A DNA stretch of 64,000 nt from positions 1-64,000 of the forward strand of contig NZ_JBNVZV010000009.1 of the NCBI RefSeq assembly GCF_050496545.1. The letters run 5' to 3'. Within the stretch, counting starts at the first letter, position 1, and each line of letters begins with the position of its first letter. Below, one piece after another: positions 42,937-51,092 of this stretch. A program made the translations under genes and the position numbers. Source of the stretch: Phycicoccus avicenniae_A. GTDB taxonomy: Bacteria > Actinomycetota > Actinomycetes > Actinomycetales > Dermatophilaceae. The notes under the pieces were generated by a model that saw only the letters and a program-made list of their open reading frames with translations, was not told where the DNA came from and did not search any database.

Positions 42937-43734
42937 TCAGTCGACCGTGAAGGCCTCGCGGAAGGCGGCGAGGGCCGCGGCCGGGTCGGCGCTCGCGAAG
43001 GCCTCGAGGCCGACCACCCCGGTGAAGCCGGCGTCCGCGAGCGCACCGGCCACCCCGGCGTAGCGGATCTCGCCGGTGCCGGGCTCACACCGACCCGGAA
43101 CGTCCGCGACCTGCACCTCGGCGACCCACGGCAGCGCCTCCCGGCACAGCTCGATGAGGTTCCCCTCGCCGATCTGGGCGTGGTAGAGGTCGAGGTTGAG
43201 CCGCAGGTGCGATGAGTCGACCCCTCGCACGAGGTCCAGGGTGTCGGCGGCCCGCGCGAACGGAGTGCGGGGGTGGTCGACCGCGGTGTTGAGGTTCTCG
43301 AGGACGAACGTCACGCCCTCCCGCTCGCCGAGCTCGGCGATGCGGCCCAGCGTGCGCCGGGCGGTGTCCCACATCTGCGGGGTCACCTCGTGGGCGGGGA
43401 CGACCGGCAGCCCGCGTCCGTCGAGCCCGGTGCCGTGGAGGTTCAGGCTCGGGGCCCCGAGCCGGCGGGAGACCGCGACCGACTCGGCCGCCGTGCGCAG
43501 CAGCTCGTCGGCGCCGGCCTCGTCGGCCAGCGTGCCCGTCGTGTACCCGGTCATCGACGTGAAGCGCACACCGTCCGCGGCGAGCGCCTCGAGGACATCG
43601 AGGTCGTGGCCCCGCCAGTCCCAGATCTCCACGGCGAACCCGGCGTCGTGGATGGCCCGCACCCGGTCGGCGACCGGGAGGTCGACGAAGAGCATCTCGG
43701 CACTCGCGGCGAGGACGAACGGGGTGGTGCTCAT
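42937..43734 (-). CDS. Sugar phosphate isomerase/epimerase, hydroxypyruvate isomerase-like TIM barrel
   Basis: 265 residues from ATG 43734, with AGGAG upstream. The AP-endonuclease-2-type barrel shows AASAEMLFVDLPVADRVRAI, VEIWDWRGHDLDVL, VTFVLENLNTAVDHP and LNLDLYHAQIGEGNL. These are close to hydroxypyruvate isomerase (Hyi) and the IolI inosose isomerase group. The operator TGTCAGGACA lies 62 bases upstream, so it should be induced with the inositol genes and may interconvert keto-inositols. It is convergent with the IolG-like gene. Confidence 0.82.
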   Translation of the reverse strand: MSTTPFVLAASAEMLFVDLPVADRVRAIHDAGFAVEIWDWRGHDLDVLEALAADGVRFTSMTGYTTGTLADEAGADELLRTAAESVAVSRRLGAPSLNLHGTGLDGRGLPVVPAHEVTPQMWDTARRTLGRIAELGEREGVTFVLENLNTAVDHPRTPFARAADTLDLVRGVDSSHLRLNLDLYHAQIGEGNLIELCREALPWVAEVQVADVPGRCEPGTGEIRYAGVAGALADAGFTGVVGLEAFASADPAAALAAFREAFTVD

Positions 43735-43795
43735 GCCGGGCTCCTGGTCGGAGGGGACGGACTCGGCGACGGTCCGCGAGCAGCATAGCCGCAAT

Positions 43796-43805
43796 TGTCA
43801 GGACA
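43796..43805 (-). promoter_or_regulatory. Predicted IolR-type operator TGTCAGGACA
   Basis: It lies between the LacI gene and the isomerase gene that follows it, and the LacI stop codon (43798-43800, read on minus) is part of the site. Confidence 0.6.
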
Positions 43806-44859
43806 TTCTGTCGCGAGCTGGGGAGGACGTCGAGGGCGGGGACGTCGACGCAGCCGGGGGCCCGCTCGAGGACCGCAGCACCAGCCGAGGGTCGATGACG
43901 ACGTCCGCGACCGCAGCCTCCTCGCCCTGGAGGGCGGCGGCGAGCAGCCCCACCGTCTCGTGGGCCAGTCGCTCGGGCTCCTGGCTGACCGAGGTGAGGT
44001 CGACGGTGCCGAGCCGGGCCGGCGGGCTGTCGTCGTAACCGACGACGGAGAGGTCGGCGGGCAGGTTCAGACCGGATCGGAAGACGCTGTCCCGCAGCCC
44101 GATCGCGACCCGGTCGTTGAAGCACACGGTGGCCGTCGGGCGGGAGCGGGCGGGGCGGGCCAGGAGGCCGCCGGCTGCGCGCGCGCCGTCGTCCTCCGTC
44201 GCGCCCCCGGCCAGGACGTCGACCTCCCCGGCCAGCCCGTGGCGACACATGGCCGCCCGGTAGCCGCTGCGCCGGGCCGTCGCGATGGAGCCACGCGGAC
44301 CGTCCACGAACGAGATGCGGCGGTGCCCCAGGCCCACGAGGTGGTCGACGGCGAGCTCGAGACCGCGGTCGTCGGAGACGAGCACCCCCGGCGCGAGCGG
44401 GGTTCCCCGCCGCCCGACGACGACGGTGGGCACGGTGGCGGCGAGGGCGTCGAGGGCGGCGTCGGGCATGGCCGGGCCGAGCACGGCCAGAGCCTCGCAG
44501 CGGAAGTCCAGCAGGGTCTCGGCCGCCCCGGCCTCGTCCCGGCGGGCCGTGACCGTGGACAGCACGAGGTCGAGGCCCTGCTCGCCCGCCTCGTCGTCGA
44601 GCGCCCGGACGAGCTCGGCGTGGAACGGGCTGGTGACGTCGAGGAGGACCCCGATGAGGTGCGAGCGGCGGCGGGCGAGCAGGCTCGCGGTGCGGTCGGG
44701 GCGGTACCCGAGGGCGGCGGCCACACCCCGCACCGCGTCCGCCGTCACCTCGCTCGGGCCGGGACGTCCGCGCAGGACCAGCGAGGCGGTGGCCGTCGAG
44801 ACGCCCGCCCGCCGCGCGACGTCGACCAGCCGGGGTCGTGCGCCGCCTTGCGTGACCAT
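43798..44859 (-). CDS. LacI family transcriptional regulator
   Basis: 353 residues from ATG 44859, with AAGGAGAGG upstream. The HTH RLVDVARRAGVSTATASLVLRGRPG is followed by the hinge ALGYRPDRTASLLARRRSHLIGVLLD. The ligand domain contains VCFNDRVAIGLRDSVF and LSVVGYDDSPPARLGTVDLT. It is divergent from the dehydrogenase operon at 44977. The gap carries both a LacI-type palindrome (TAAAGCGCTTTA) and an IolR-type site, so this regulator probably controls that operon and itself, under the inositol regulator as well. Confidence 0.92.
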   Translation of the reverse strand: MVTQGGARPRLVDVARRAGVSTATASLVLRGRPGPSEVTADAVRGVAAALGYRPDRTASLLARRRSHLIGVLLDVTSPFHAELVRALDDEAGEQGLDLVLSTVTARRDEAGAAETLLDFRCEALAVLGPAMPDAALDALAATVPTVVVGRRGTPLAPGVLVSDDRGLELAVDHLVGLGHRRISFVDGPRGSIATARRSGYRAAMCRHGLAGEVDVLAGGATEDDGARAAGGLLARPARSRPTATVCFNDRVAIGLRDSVFRSGLNLPADLSVVGYDDSPPARLGTVDLTSVSQEPERLAHETVGLLAAALQGEEAAVADVVIDPRLVLRSSSGPPAASTSPPSTSSPARDRMS

Positions 44860-44879
44860 CCGCCCTCTCCTTGACAGTT

Positions 44880-44889
44880 TGTCCGGACA
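44880..44889. promoter_or_regulatory. IolR-type site variant TGTCCGGACA
   Basis: Inside the perfect 14-bp palindrome TTTGTCCGGACAAA (44878-44891), flanked on both sides by CTTGACAG. It lies between the LacI gene and the dehydrogenase operon. Confidence 0.55.
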
Positions 44890-44927
44890 AAATCTTGACA
44901 GGCGTCCGCCGCGGGTCCACCATCTCT

Positions 44928-44939
44928 TAAAGCGCTTTA
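44928..44939. promoter_or_regulatory. LacI-type palindrome TAAAGCGCTTTA
   Basis: A perfect 12-bp palindrome with the central CG typical of LacI-family operators, 38 bases before the ATG of the 44977 gene. The divergent LacI regulator is the likely binder. Confidence 0.7.
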
Positions 44940-44976
44940 TACACGTCGACGACGACGGCGACAAGGAGAGACGACG

Positions 44977-46173
44977 ATGTCCCAGCAGCCCATCGGGGTC
45001 GCGGTGATCGGTGCAGGGATGGCCGGTCGCGCGCACTGCGCCGGTTACCGGTCCGCGCCCACCCTGTTCGACCCCCCGCTGCCCCCGATCCACTACGCCG
45101 CCGTCGTCGACGCCGATGCGGGCGTCGCCGAGGACGCGAGGACCCGGTACGGGTACTCCCGGTCGGGCACCGACTGGCGCGAGCTGCTCACCGCCGACGA
45201 CGTCCAGGTCGTCAGCGTCGTGGTCGCCAACTCCCTGCACCGCGAGATCGTCGAGGCCCTGCTCGAGGCCGGCAAGCACGTCATCTGCGAGAAGCCGCTG
45301 TCGGACTCCCTCGAGGACGCGCAGGCGATGGCCGACGCCGCCGCCGCCCACCCCGAGCTGGTCACCGGCACGGCCTTCGTCTACCGCCGACAGCCCGCCG
45401 TCGCGGCGATCCGCGAGCTCGTGGCCACCGAGCTCGGCGAGGTGTCTCACTTCAACGGCCGCTACTGGTGCGACTACGCCCGCAGCGCCCGGACCCCGAT
45501 GGCCTGGCGCTACCGGGGCGGCCCGGGAACGGGTGCGCTGGCCGACATCGGCAGCCACCTCATCGACCTCGCGGAGTTCGTCTGCGGCCCGATGACCCAG
45601 GTCGGCGGGGCCGCGTTCACGACGAAGGTCACCGAGCGCTACCTGGCCGCCGGGACGACGTACGGCCACGCCCGCGCCGAGCTCACCGACGTCAAGGAGC
45701 CCGTCGAGAACGACGACGTCGCCACCTTCACGGCGCACTTCGCCTCGGGCGCCGTCGGTACCTTCTCGATCTCGCGAGTCGCTCCCGGCCACGCCAACTC
45801 GCTGGCCTTCGACCTGTTCGCCGAGACCGGCGCCGCGAAGTGGGACATGGACCGACCGGCCGAGTTCTCCGTCATCCGGCAGCTGCGGGACGACGGCCTC
45901 GACGGCTACAACCAGGTGCTCGTCGGGCCGGCGCACCCGTACCTCAAGGGTGGCGTGCCGATGGACTTCCCCGGTGTCTCGTTCGGGGTCGGCGACCTCT
46001 TCGGCTTCCAGCTGCGCGCGTTCTTCGAGCAGGTCGCCGGCATCGAGGGCGGCCTGCCCCCGGTCGCGACCTTCGCCGACGGCGTGCGCGACCTCACGAT
46101 CATCGACGCCGTCATCCGCTCGGCGGCTGCCGGCGGGGCCGTCGTCGACCTCCCCGTGCACCACTCCGCCTGA
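44977..46173 (+). CDS. Gfo/Idh/MocA family dehydrogenase
   Basis: 398 residues, with AAGGAG upstream. Marks are VAVIGAGMAGRAHCAGYRSA, HVICEKPLSDSLEDA (EKP) and GTGALADIGSHLIDLAEFVCG (the DxGxHxxD catalytic region), with a long C-terminal domain. It belongs to the large-subunit type often found with a sugar-phosphate-isomerase partner, which is the next gene. It oxidises a sugar or cyclitol with NAD(P). It is the first gene of a three-gene operon with its own LacI regulator. Confidence 0.87.
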   Translation: MSQQPIGVAVIGAGMAGRAHCAGYRSAPTLFDPPLPPIHYAAVVDADAGVAEDARTRYGYSRSGTDWRELLTADDVQVVSVVVANSLHREIVEALLEAGKHVICEKPLSDSLEDAQAMADAAAAHPELVTGTAFVYRRQPAVAAIRELVATELGEVSHFNGRYWCDYARSARTPMAWRYRGGPGTGALADIGSHLIDLAEFVCGPMTQVGGAAFTTKVTERYLAAGTTYGHARAELTDVKEPVENDDVATFTAHFASGAVGTFSISRVAPGHANSLAFDLFAETGAAKWDMDRPAEFSVIRQLRDDGLDGYNQVLVGPAHPYLKGGVPMDFPGVSFGVGDLFGFQLRAFFEQVAGIEGGLPPVATFADGVRDLTIIDAVIRSAAAGGAVVDLPVHHSA

Positions 46174-46207
46174 CCCACACCGGTTCCCCCGCAGCTAGGA
46201 GCAGCTC

Positions 46208-47194
46208 ATGTACCTCGGCGTCTACAACGCCTGCCTCGGCGACAAGCCGCTCGGCGAGGCCCTCGACATCATCGCCGGCCTCGGCATGACCAGCGTCGAG
46301 ATCAACTCCGGCGGCTTCCTCCCGCCCATCCACCTGCCGGTCGAGGAGCTGCGCGCCAGCGAGGACGCCCGCCAGCAGTACCTCGGCGAGTTCAGCTCGC
46401 GGGGCCTGACCCTCACGGCGCTCAACTGCAACGGCAACCCGCTCTTCCCGCGCGAGGGCTTCCCCCACGCCCAGGACCTGCTCGACTCCATCGAGCTCGC
46501 GGCCCTGCTCGGGGTGACGCGCGTCGTGACGATGTCCGGCATCCCCGCGGGCAGCCCGGGCGGCACGAACCCCGTGTGGAACCCCCTCCCGTGGTGGAGC
46601 CCGCTGCTCGACGTGCGCGACCACCAGTGGGGCGTCGCCGTGCCGTTCTGGAAGGACGTGCAGGCCCGCGCCGCCGCGGCCGACGTGAAGGTGGCCATCG
46701 AGATGCACCCGGGCAACATCGTCTTCAACCCCCGGACGATGCACCGCCTCGCCGAGGAGATCGGCTCCACCCACGTCGGCGCCGAGATGGACCCCAGCCA
46801 CCTCTTCTGGCAGTGGATCGACCCGGTGGAGGCGGTCAAGGACCTCGGCTCGCTCGTGGTCAACGCCGCCGCCAAGGACACGCGCATCAACGAGGCCGCC
46901 GCGGTCAACGGCGTGCTCGACGACAGTTTCACCCGGGTCGCCGAGGGCGAGAAGGGCTACCTGCCCCTCGGCGGTGGCACGTCCCTCTCGGGCTGGCCGA
47001 GCGATTCCTCGTGGGACTTCGTCGCCGTCGGCCGCGGCCACGACGTGCAGTGGTGGACCGAGTTCCTCCGGGCCCTGCGCGACGTCGACCCCGACATGCC
47101 GGTGAACATCGAGCACGAGGACCTCGAGCTCGACCAGCTCGAGGGCCTGCGCTTCGCGGCGGACACCCTGCTCGAGGCCGAGCGGGCGCTGTGA
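46208..47194 (+). CDS. Sugar phosphate isomerase/epimerase (TIM barrel)
   Basis: 328 residues from ATG 46208, with AGGAGC upstream. It opens YLGVYNACLGDKPLGEALDI and has SVEINSGGFLPP, LTALNCNGNPL, RVVTMSGIPAG, KVAIEMHPGNIVFN and HVGAEMDPSHLFWQ. The Glu, His and Asp residues in these motifs are expected metal ligands of the barrel. It may epimerise or dehydrate the keto-sugar made by the flanking dehydrogenases, perhaps standing in for IolE. The stop overlaps the next start (GTGA). A truncated relative of this gene closes the window. Confidence 0.83.
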   Translation: MYLGVYNACLGDKPLGEALDIIAGLGMTSVEINSGGFLPPIHLPVEELRASEDARQQYLGEFSSRGLTLTALNCNGNPLFPREGFPHAQDLLDSIELAALLGVTRVVTMSGIPAGSPGGTNPVWNPLPWWSPLLDVRDHQWGVAVPFWKDVQARAAAADVKVAIEMHPGNIVFNPRTMHRLAEEIGSTHVGAEMDPSHLFWQWIDPVEAVKDLGSLVVNAAAKDTRINEAAAVNGVLDDSFTRVAEGEKGYLPLGGGTSLSGWPSDSSWDFVAVGRGHDVQWWTEFLRALRDVDPDMPVNIEHEDLELDQLEGLRFAADTLLEAERAL

Positions 47195-48207
47195 GCCCCG
47201 CCGCCCCGGAGCCGCTCCGCATCGGCGTCCTCGGGGCGGCGCGCATCACCTCCCTGGCGCTCGTCGAACCCGCTCGGGCCACCGGGCACCGGGTCGTCGC
47301 CGTGGCGGCCCGCTCCCGCGAGCGGGCGGTGGCCTTCGCGGCCGAGCACGACATCGAGCGGGTCCTCGGGAGCTACCAGGACGTCATCGACGACCCCGAG
47401 GTCGAGGCCGTCTACAACCCGCTGCCCAACGCGATGCACGGCCACTGGAACCTCGCGGTGGTCCGGGCCGGCAAGCACCTGCTCACCGAGAAGCCGGCGG
47501 CGGCCAACGGCGAGGAGATGCGCACCGTGGCCGAGGCCGTCCGGGCGGCCCGCGTCGTCTGGCTCGAGGGCTTCCACTACCCGTACCACCCGCTCTTCCT
47601 GCGGGTCCGCGAGATCCTCGGGGCGGGTGGCATCGGCGAGGTCCGTCACGTCGACGCGCCCCTGCGGATGCCGGCACCCCCCGACGACGACCCGCGCTGG
47701 TCCTCGGAGCTGGCCGGCGGGGCCACGATGGACCTCGGCTGCTACTCGATCTCCTGCCTCCGGCTGCTCGGCGAGCACGCCGGCGGTGAGCCGACCCTGG
47801 TCTCCGCGACCGCGACCGAGCGTCCGGGCCGCCCCGGCGTCGACGAGCGGCTGTCGCTCGAGGTGAGCTATCCCTCCGGCGCGACCGGTACGGGCGGCGC
47901 CGACATGGACTTCGCGGGGCGGAACTTCAGCCTGACGGTCACGGGGTCGGAGGGCTCGCTCGAGGTGCCGATGTTCGCGGTACCGAGCGAGGACGACACC
48001 CTCGTGTGGCGCCGGCCGGGCCGGGAGCCGGCGGTCGAACGGCTCGGACGGAGGACGAGCTACACCTACCAGCTCGAGGCGTTCGCCGCCGCCGTGCGCG
48101 AGGGTGTCCCCGTCGTCACCGACGTCGACTTCCCCGTCGCGACCATGACGATGGTCGACGCCGCCTACCGCGCAGCGGGGCTCGACGTCCGGCGCCCCGC
48201 GCGCTGA
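47191..48207 (+). CDS. Gfo/Idh/MocA family dehydrogenase
   Basis: 338 residues from GTG 47191, overlapping the isomerase stop by four bases. Marks are RIGVLGAARITSLALVEPA, YNPLPNAMHGHWN, KHLLTEKPAAANGEEM (EKP) and ATMDLGCYSISCLRLLG. It is most like the glucose-fructose-oxidoreductase/dihydrodiol branch and not the IolG branch. It probably works with the other dehydrogenase and the isomerase of this operon in a reversible oxidation-isomerisation-reduction scheme. The substrate is unknown. Confidence 0.84.
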   Translation: MSPAAPEPLRIGVLGAARITSLALVEPARATGHRVVAVAARSRERAVAFAAEHDIERVLGSYQDVIDDPEVEAVYNPLPNAMHGHWNLAVVRAGKHLLTEKPAAANGEEMRTVAEAVRAARVVWLEGFHYPYHPLFLRVREILGAGGIGEVRHVDAPLRMPAPPDDDPRWSSELAGGATMDLGCYSISCLRLLGEHAGGEPTLVSATATERPGRPGVDERLSLEVSYPSGATGTGGADMDFAGRNFSLTVTGSEGSLEVPMFAVPSEDDTLVWRRPGREPAVERLGRRTSYTYQLEAFAAAVREGVPVVTDVDFPVATMTMVDAAYRAAGLDVRRPAR

Positions 48208-48228
48208 CCATCGGCGAGCGCCGCCGCC

Positions 48229-48260
48229 CGAGCCCCCGGATCCTGAGGACCGGGGGCTCG
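48229..48260 (+). terminator. Hairpin terminator of the 45-48 kb operon
   Basis: CGAGCCCCCGG (48229-48239) pairs perfectly with 48250-48260 around a 10-nt loop. Confidence 0.7.
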
Positions 48261-48284
48261 CAGCGGTTCCCGTCGGCGGATTTG

Positions 48285-48308
48285 TAGGTTAGTCTGTTTG
48301 TCAGGACA
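48285..48308 (+). promoter_or_regulatory. -10 plus IolR-type operator for the transaldolase-like gene
   Basis: TAGGTT (48285-48290) is a likely -10, and TGTCAGGACA (48299-48308) covers the expected transcription start. Confidence 0.6.
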
Positions 48309-48329
48309 TTAGCAACGGAAGGAGTCGTG

Positions 48330-49418
48330 ATGGCCGACGCGCACACGACGACGGCAGTGGGCTCGCCGCTCCTGGCGATGACGAGGACCACCCCCACCGC
48401 GCTCTGGAACGACAGCGCCGACCCTCGCGAGCTGGCCACGGCCATCGGGTGGGGCGCCGTGGGCGCCACGTGCAACCCGGTCATCGCGCTCGCGGCGATC
48501 CGCGCGGACCAGCCCCGGTGGGAGGCCCGCATCCGCGAGATCGCCGATGAGCGGCCGACCGCGACCGAGTCCGAGATCGGCTGGCTCGTGGTCGAGGAGG
48601 TCTCGCTCGAGGCCGCCCGGCTGCTCGAGCCGCTCTTCGCCGAGCACGGCGGCCGCAACGGCCGCCTCTCGATGCAGACCGACCCCCGCCTGCGCCGGTC
48701 CGCGAAGGACCTGGCCGACCAGGCCGAGCACTTCGCCTCGCTCGCCCCGAACATCATCGTCAAGGTGCCGGCGACCTCGGTGGGCGTGGAGGCCATCGAG
48801 GACGCCACCTACCGCGGGGTGAACATCAACGTCACCGTCTCCTTCACGGTGCCGCAGGCGCTCGCGACGGGCGAGGCGATCGAGCGCGGGCTGGAGCGCC
48901 GCGAGGCCGAGGGCCTGCCCGTCGAGGGCATCGGCCCGGTCGTGACCATCATGGTCGGCCGCCTCGACGACTGGCTCAAGGAGGTCGTCGCCCGCGACGG
49001 GCTCGACATCGACCCCGAGCACCTCGAGTGGGCGGGCGTCGCAGCGGTCAAGCGCGCCTACGCCCTCTTCCGCGAGCGCGGGCTGCGCGCCCGCGTGCTC
49101 GCGGCCGCCTACCGCAACCAGCTGCAGTGGACCGAGCTCGTGGGGGGCGACCTCGTCCTCTCGCCGCCGTTCGCGTGGCAGCAGACGTTCCAGGACAGCG
49201 GCATCGACCCGCAGCCGCGCATCGACGTCCCCGTCGACCCCGAGATCATCGCCTCGCTCGAGCGGATCGAGGACTTCCGCCGCGCCTACGAGCCGGACGG
49301 CATGACCCCCGCCGAGTTCGACGACTTCGGCGCCACCCGCAAGACGCTGCGCCAGTTCCTCACCGCCGACGAGGAGCTCGACCAGCTCGTCCGCGACGTC
49401 ATCACCCCCGCCCCGTGA
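48330..49418 (+). CDS. Transaldolase family protein
   Basis: 362 residues from ATG 48330; AAGGAG is five bases upstream, which rules out the GTG at 48327. The barrel has GAVGATCNPVIALAA, LSMQTDP and the Schiff-base Lys145 in NIIVKVPATSVGVEAIE, then NINVTVSFTVPQALA and VTIMVGRLDDWL. It belongs to the transaldolase/fructose-6-phosphate-aldolase fold but is not a close match to pentose-phosphate Tal. An IolR-type site at its promoter implies induction by inositol. It could cleave or transfer a three-carbon unit from a sugar or cyclitol product; no such step exists in the classical Iol route. Confidence 0.85.
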   Translation: MADAHTTTAVGSPLLAMTRTTPTALWNDSADPRELATAIGWGAVGATCNPVIALAAIRADQPRWEARIREIADERPTATESEIGWLVVEEVSLEAARLLEPLFAEHGGRNGRLSMQTDPRLRRSAKDLADQAEHFASLAPNIIVKVPATSVGVEAIEDATYRGVNINVTVSFTVPQALATGEAIERGLERREAEGLPVEGIGPVVTIMVGRLDDWLKEVVARDGLDIDPEHLEWAGVAAVKRAYALFRERGLRARVLAAAYRNQLQWTELVGGDLVLSPPFAWQQTFQDSGIDPQPRIDVPVDPEIIASLERIEDFRRAYEPDGMTPAEFDDFGATRKTLRQFLTADEELDQLVRDVITPAP

Positions 49419-49452
49419 GGGCTGCCTGACCCTCGCCCGAGGGGAACCCTGC

Positions 49453-49486
49453 GGAGCCCCGGGAGCCTGTCGGCTCCCGGGGCTCC
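49453..49486. terminator. Bidirectional hairpin terminator
   Basis: GGAGCCCCGGGAGCC (49453-49467) pairs perfectly with 49472-49486 around a 4-nt loop, between two convergent genes. Confidence 0.85.
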
Positions 49487-49511
49487 GTGGCGTGCGGCGC
49501 GCGGGCGCCGC

Positions 49512-50927
49512 TCAGTAGTGGCTGGTGACCGAGGTGCCGATGGTCGCGAAGTCGTAGACCCACTTGGCCACCGGGACCGGCAGGTTCACGCAGCCGTGCG
49601 ACGCGGAGTACCCGAAGGTCTTGCGCCACGGGGCCCCGTGGAGGGCGAACCCGCGGTGGAAGAACGAGGACCACGGCACGTTCGGCGTCTCGTAGTTCGT
49701 GCCGTCGGCGTTGCTGCCGCGCATCGTCATCAGCGGGTTCTTGTAGTACACCGCGAACGTGCCGGTGACGGTCGGCTTCTGCGCCGAGCCGTTGACCATC
49801 GCGACCGGGCCGTACACGACCTCGGCGCCGACGTAGGCGGTCATCGTGTGCCGGCTCAGGTTGACGTCGATCCACTTCTCCCCGACCGCTGCCGGGTACG
49901 CCAGGTTCTCGGCGCCCGGGGCGATGGTCCGCTCCTCCCAGGTCGCCTTCGTCGTCGTGTAGGCGAGCTTGCCGGAGTACTTCGCGCCGGAGCCGAGGGC
50001 GGCGACGGCGGCCGAGGTGAGGGCCTCGGCGTTCTTCGTGGTGCGGCCGTCACGGGCCTCGGTCATCACCTTGCGGACCTCACCGGAGCCGTCGAGGTAG
50101 CGCAGCCCCTTGCGGGGGTCGCGGTTCGCGTCCTTCGCGACCGAGTCGACCCACCGGCCCACCTTGGCGGCGTCCAGGGTCGGCACGGCCGAGCCCCCGG
50201 TGCTCGGCAGGACGACCCAGGAGGCCTTGAGGGCCGGGGACGCGGCGTGCTTCTCCTCGCCGTCGGAGATGACGACGGGCGCCTTGACGACGGCGTTGGC
50301 CGCCGCAGCGACCTTCTCGGCGGCGGCCGTGGTCACGTCGGGCTCGCCGTCGACGAAGGCGACGGTGGCGGTCGCCGGGCGCAGCGTGCGGGCCGCCTCG
50401 GCGACGACGTCGTGAAGGCTCGCGGGGTCGACGGTGCGGCCCGCGACGGCCGGCGTGACGACGAAGGACTTCTTGTTCTTCGCGAGGGCGACGGAGGCGT
50501 CGCGGCCGGACTCGCCGGCCTCCTGGACGAGCTCGTCCACGGCGGCCTCGAGGGCCCGCTCGTCGACCCGGACGACGGCGGGGACGTCGTGCTCGGACAC
50601 CAGCGAGCTGGCGTAGGAGGACCAGCGGCCGTTGGCGGCGAAGACCGCGTCGACGGTGGCGTCGACGTCGACCCGGTAGCCGAGGTCGGCGAGGTGCTCG
50701 GCGTGCGTGCTCGAGCCGTTCCGCACGGTGACGGTCAGGGCCTCGGCCCGCTCGCGGACCGACGCGGCGACCTGCTCACGCGTCTGCCCCGCGACGTCCG
50801 TCCCGCTGACGGCGCTTCCCGGCAGGGCGCGGTCCGCGTAGTGCGTCGCGTACGCCGTGCCCGCCCCCGTGAGCACCAGCGGCACCGCCACGGCGACGCC
50901 GAGCAGCACCTTCCTGCGTGAACCCAT
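49512..50927 (-). CDS. L,D-transpeptidase (YkuD) with peptidoglycan-binding domains
   Basis: 471 residues from ATG 50927, with GAGAGG upstream. An N-terminal signal-anchor (KVLLGVAVAVPLVLTGAGTAYA) is followed by a long region with two PG_binding_4-like repeats (VDVDATVDAVFAANGRW is one). The C-terminal YkuD domain (~residue 350 on) has FALHGAPWRKTFGYSASHGCVNLP with the catalytic His and Cys in SHGC. It forms 3-3 cross-links in the cell wall outside the membrane. Confidence 0.93.
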   Translation of the reverse strand: MGSRRKVLLGVAVAVPLVLTGAGTAYATHYADRALPGSAVSGTDVAGQTREQVAASVRERAEALTVTVRNGSSTHAEHLADLGYRVDVDATVDAVFAANGRWSSYASSLVSEHDVPAVVRVDERALEAAVDELVQEAGESGRDASVALAKNKKSFVVTPAVAGRTVDPASLHDVVAEAARTLRPATATVAFVDGEPDVTTAAAEKVAAAANAVVKAPVVISDGEEKHAASPALKASWVVLPSTGGSAVPTLDAAKVGRWVDSVAKDANRDPRKGLRYLDGSGEVRKVMTEARDGRTTKNAEALTSAAVAALGSGAKYSGKLAYTTTKATWEERTIAPGAENLAYPAAVGEKWIDVNLSRHTMTAYVGAEVVYGPVAMVNGSAQKPTVTGTFAVYYKNPLMTMRGSNADGTNYETPNVPWSSFFHRGFALHGAPWRKTFGYSASHGCVNLPVPVAKWVYDFATIGTSVTSHY

Positions 50928-51045
50928 CGGTCCACCTCTCCCGCTTCCGGTGCCGGCTCCGACCCGGACACACCCCGGACCATGATGGGGCAGATCCCCG
51001 GTCCGTACCACACGGGGACCGGTCCGTGGGCGTCACGAACCCGCA

Positions 51046-51079
51046 ACGATGCCCCGGCGCGCGGGCGCCGGGGCATCGT
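51046..51079 (-). terminator. Hairpin terminator of iolA
   Basis: ACGATGCCCCGGCGC (51046-51060) pairs perfectly with 51065-51079 around GCGG, 14 bases past the iolA stop. Confidence 0.8.
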
Positions 51080-51092
51080 CGGGGTGCGCAGG

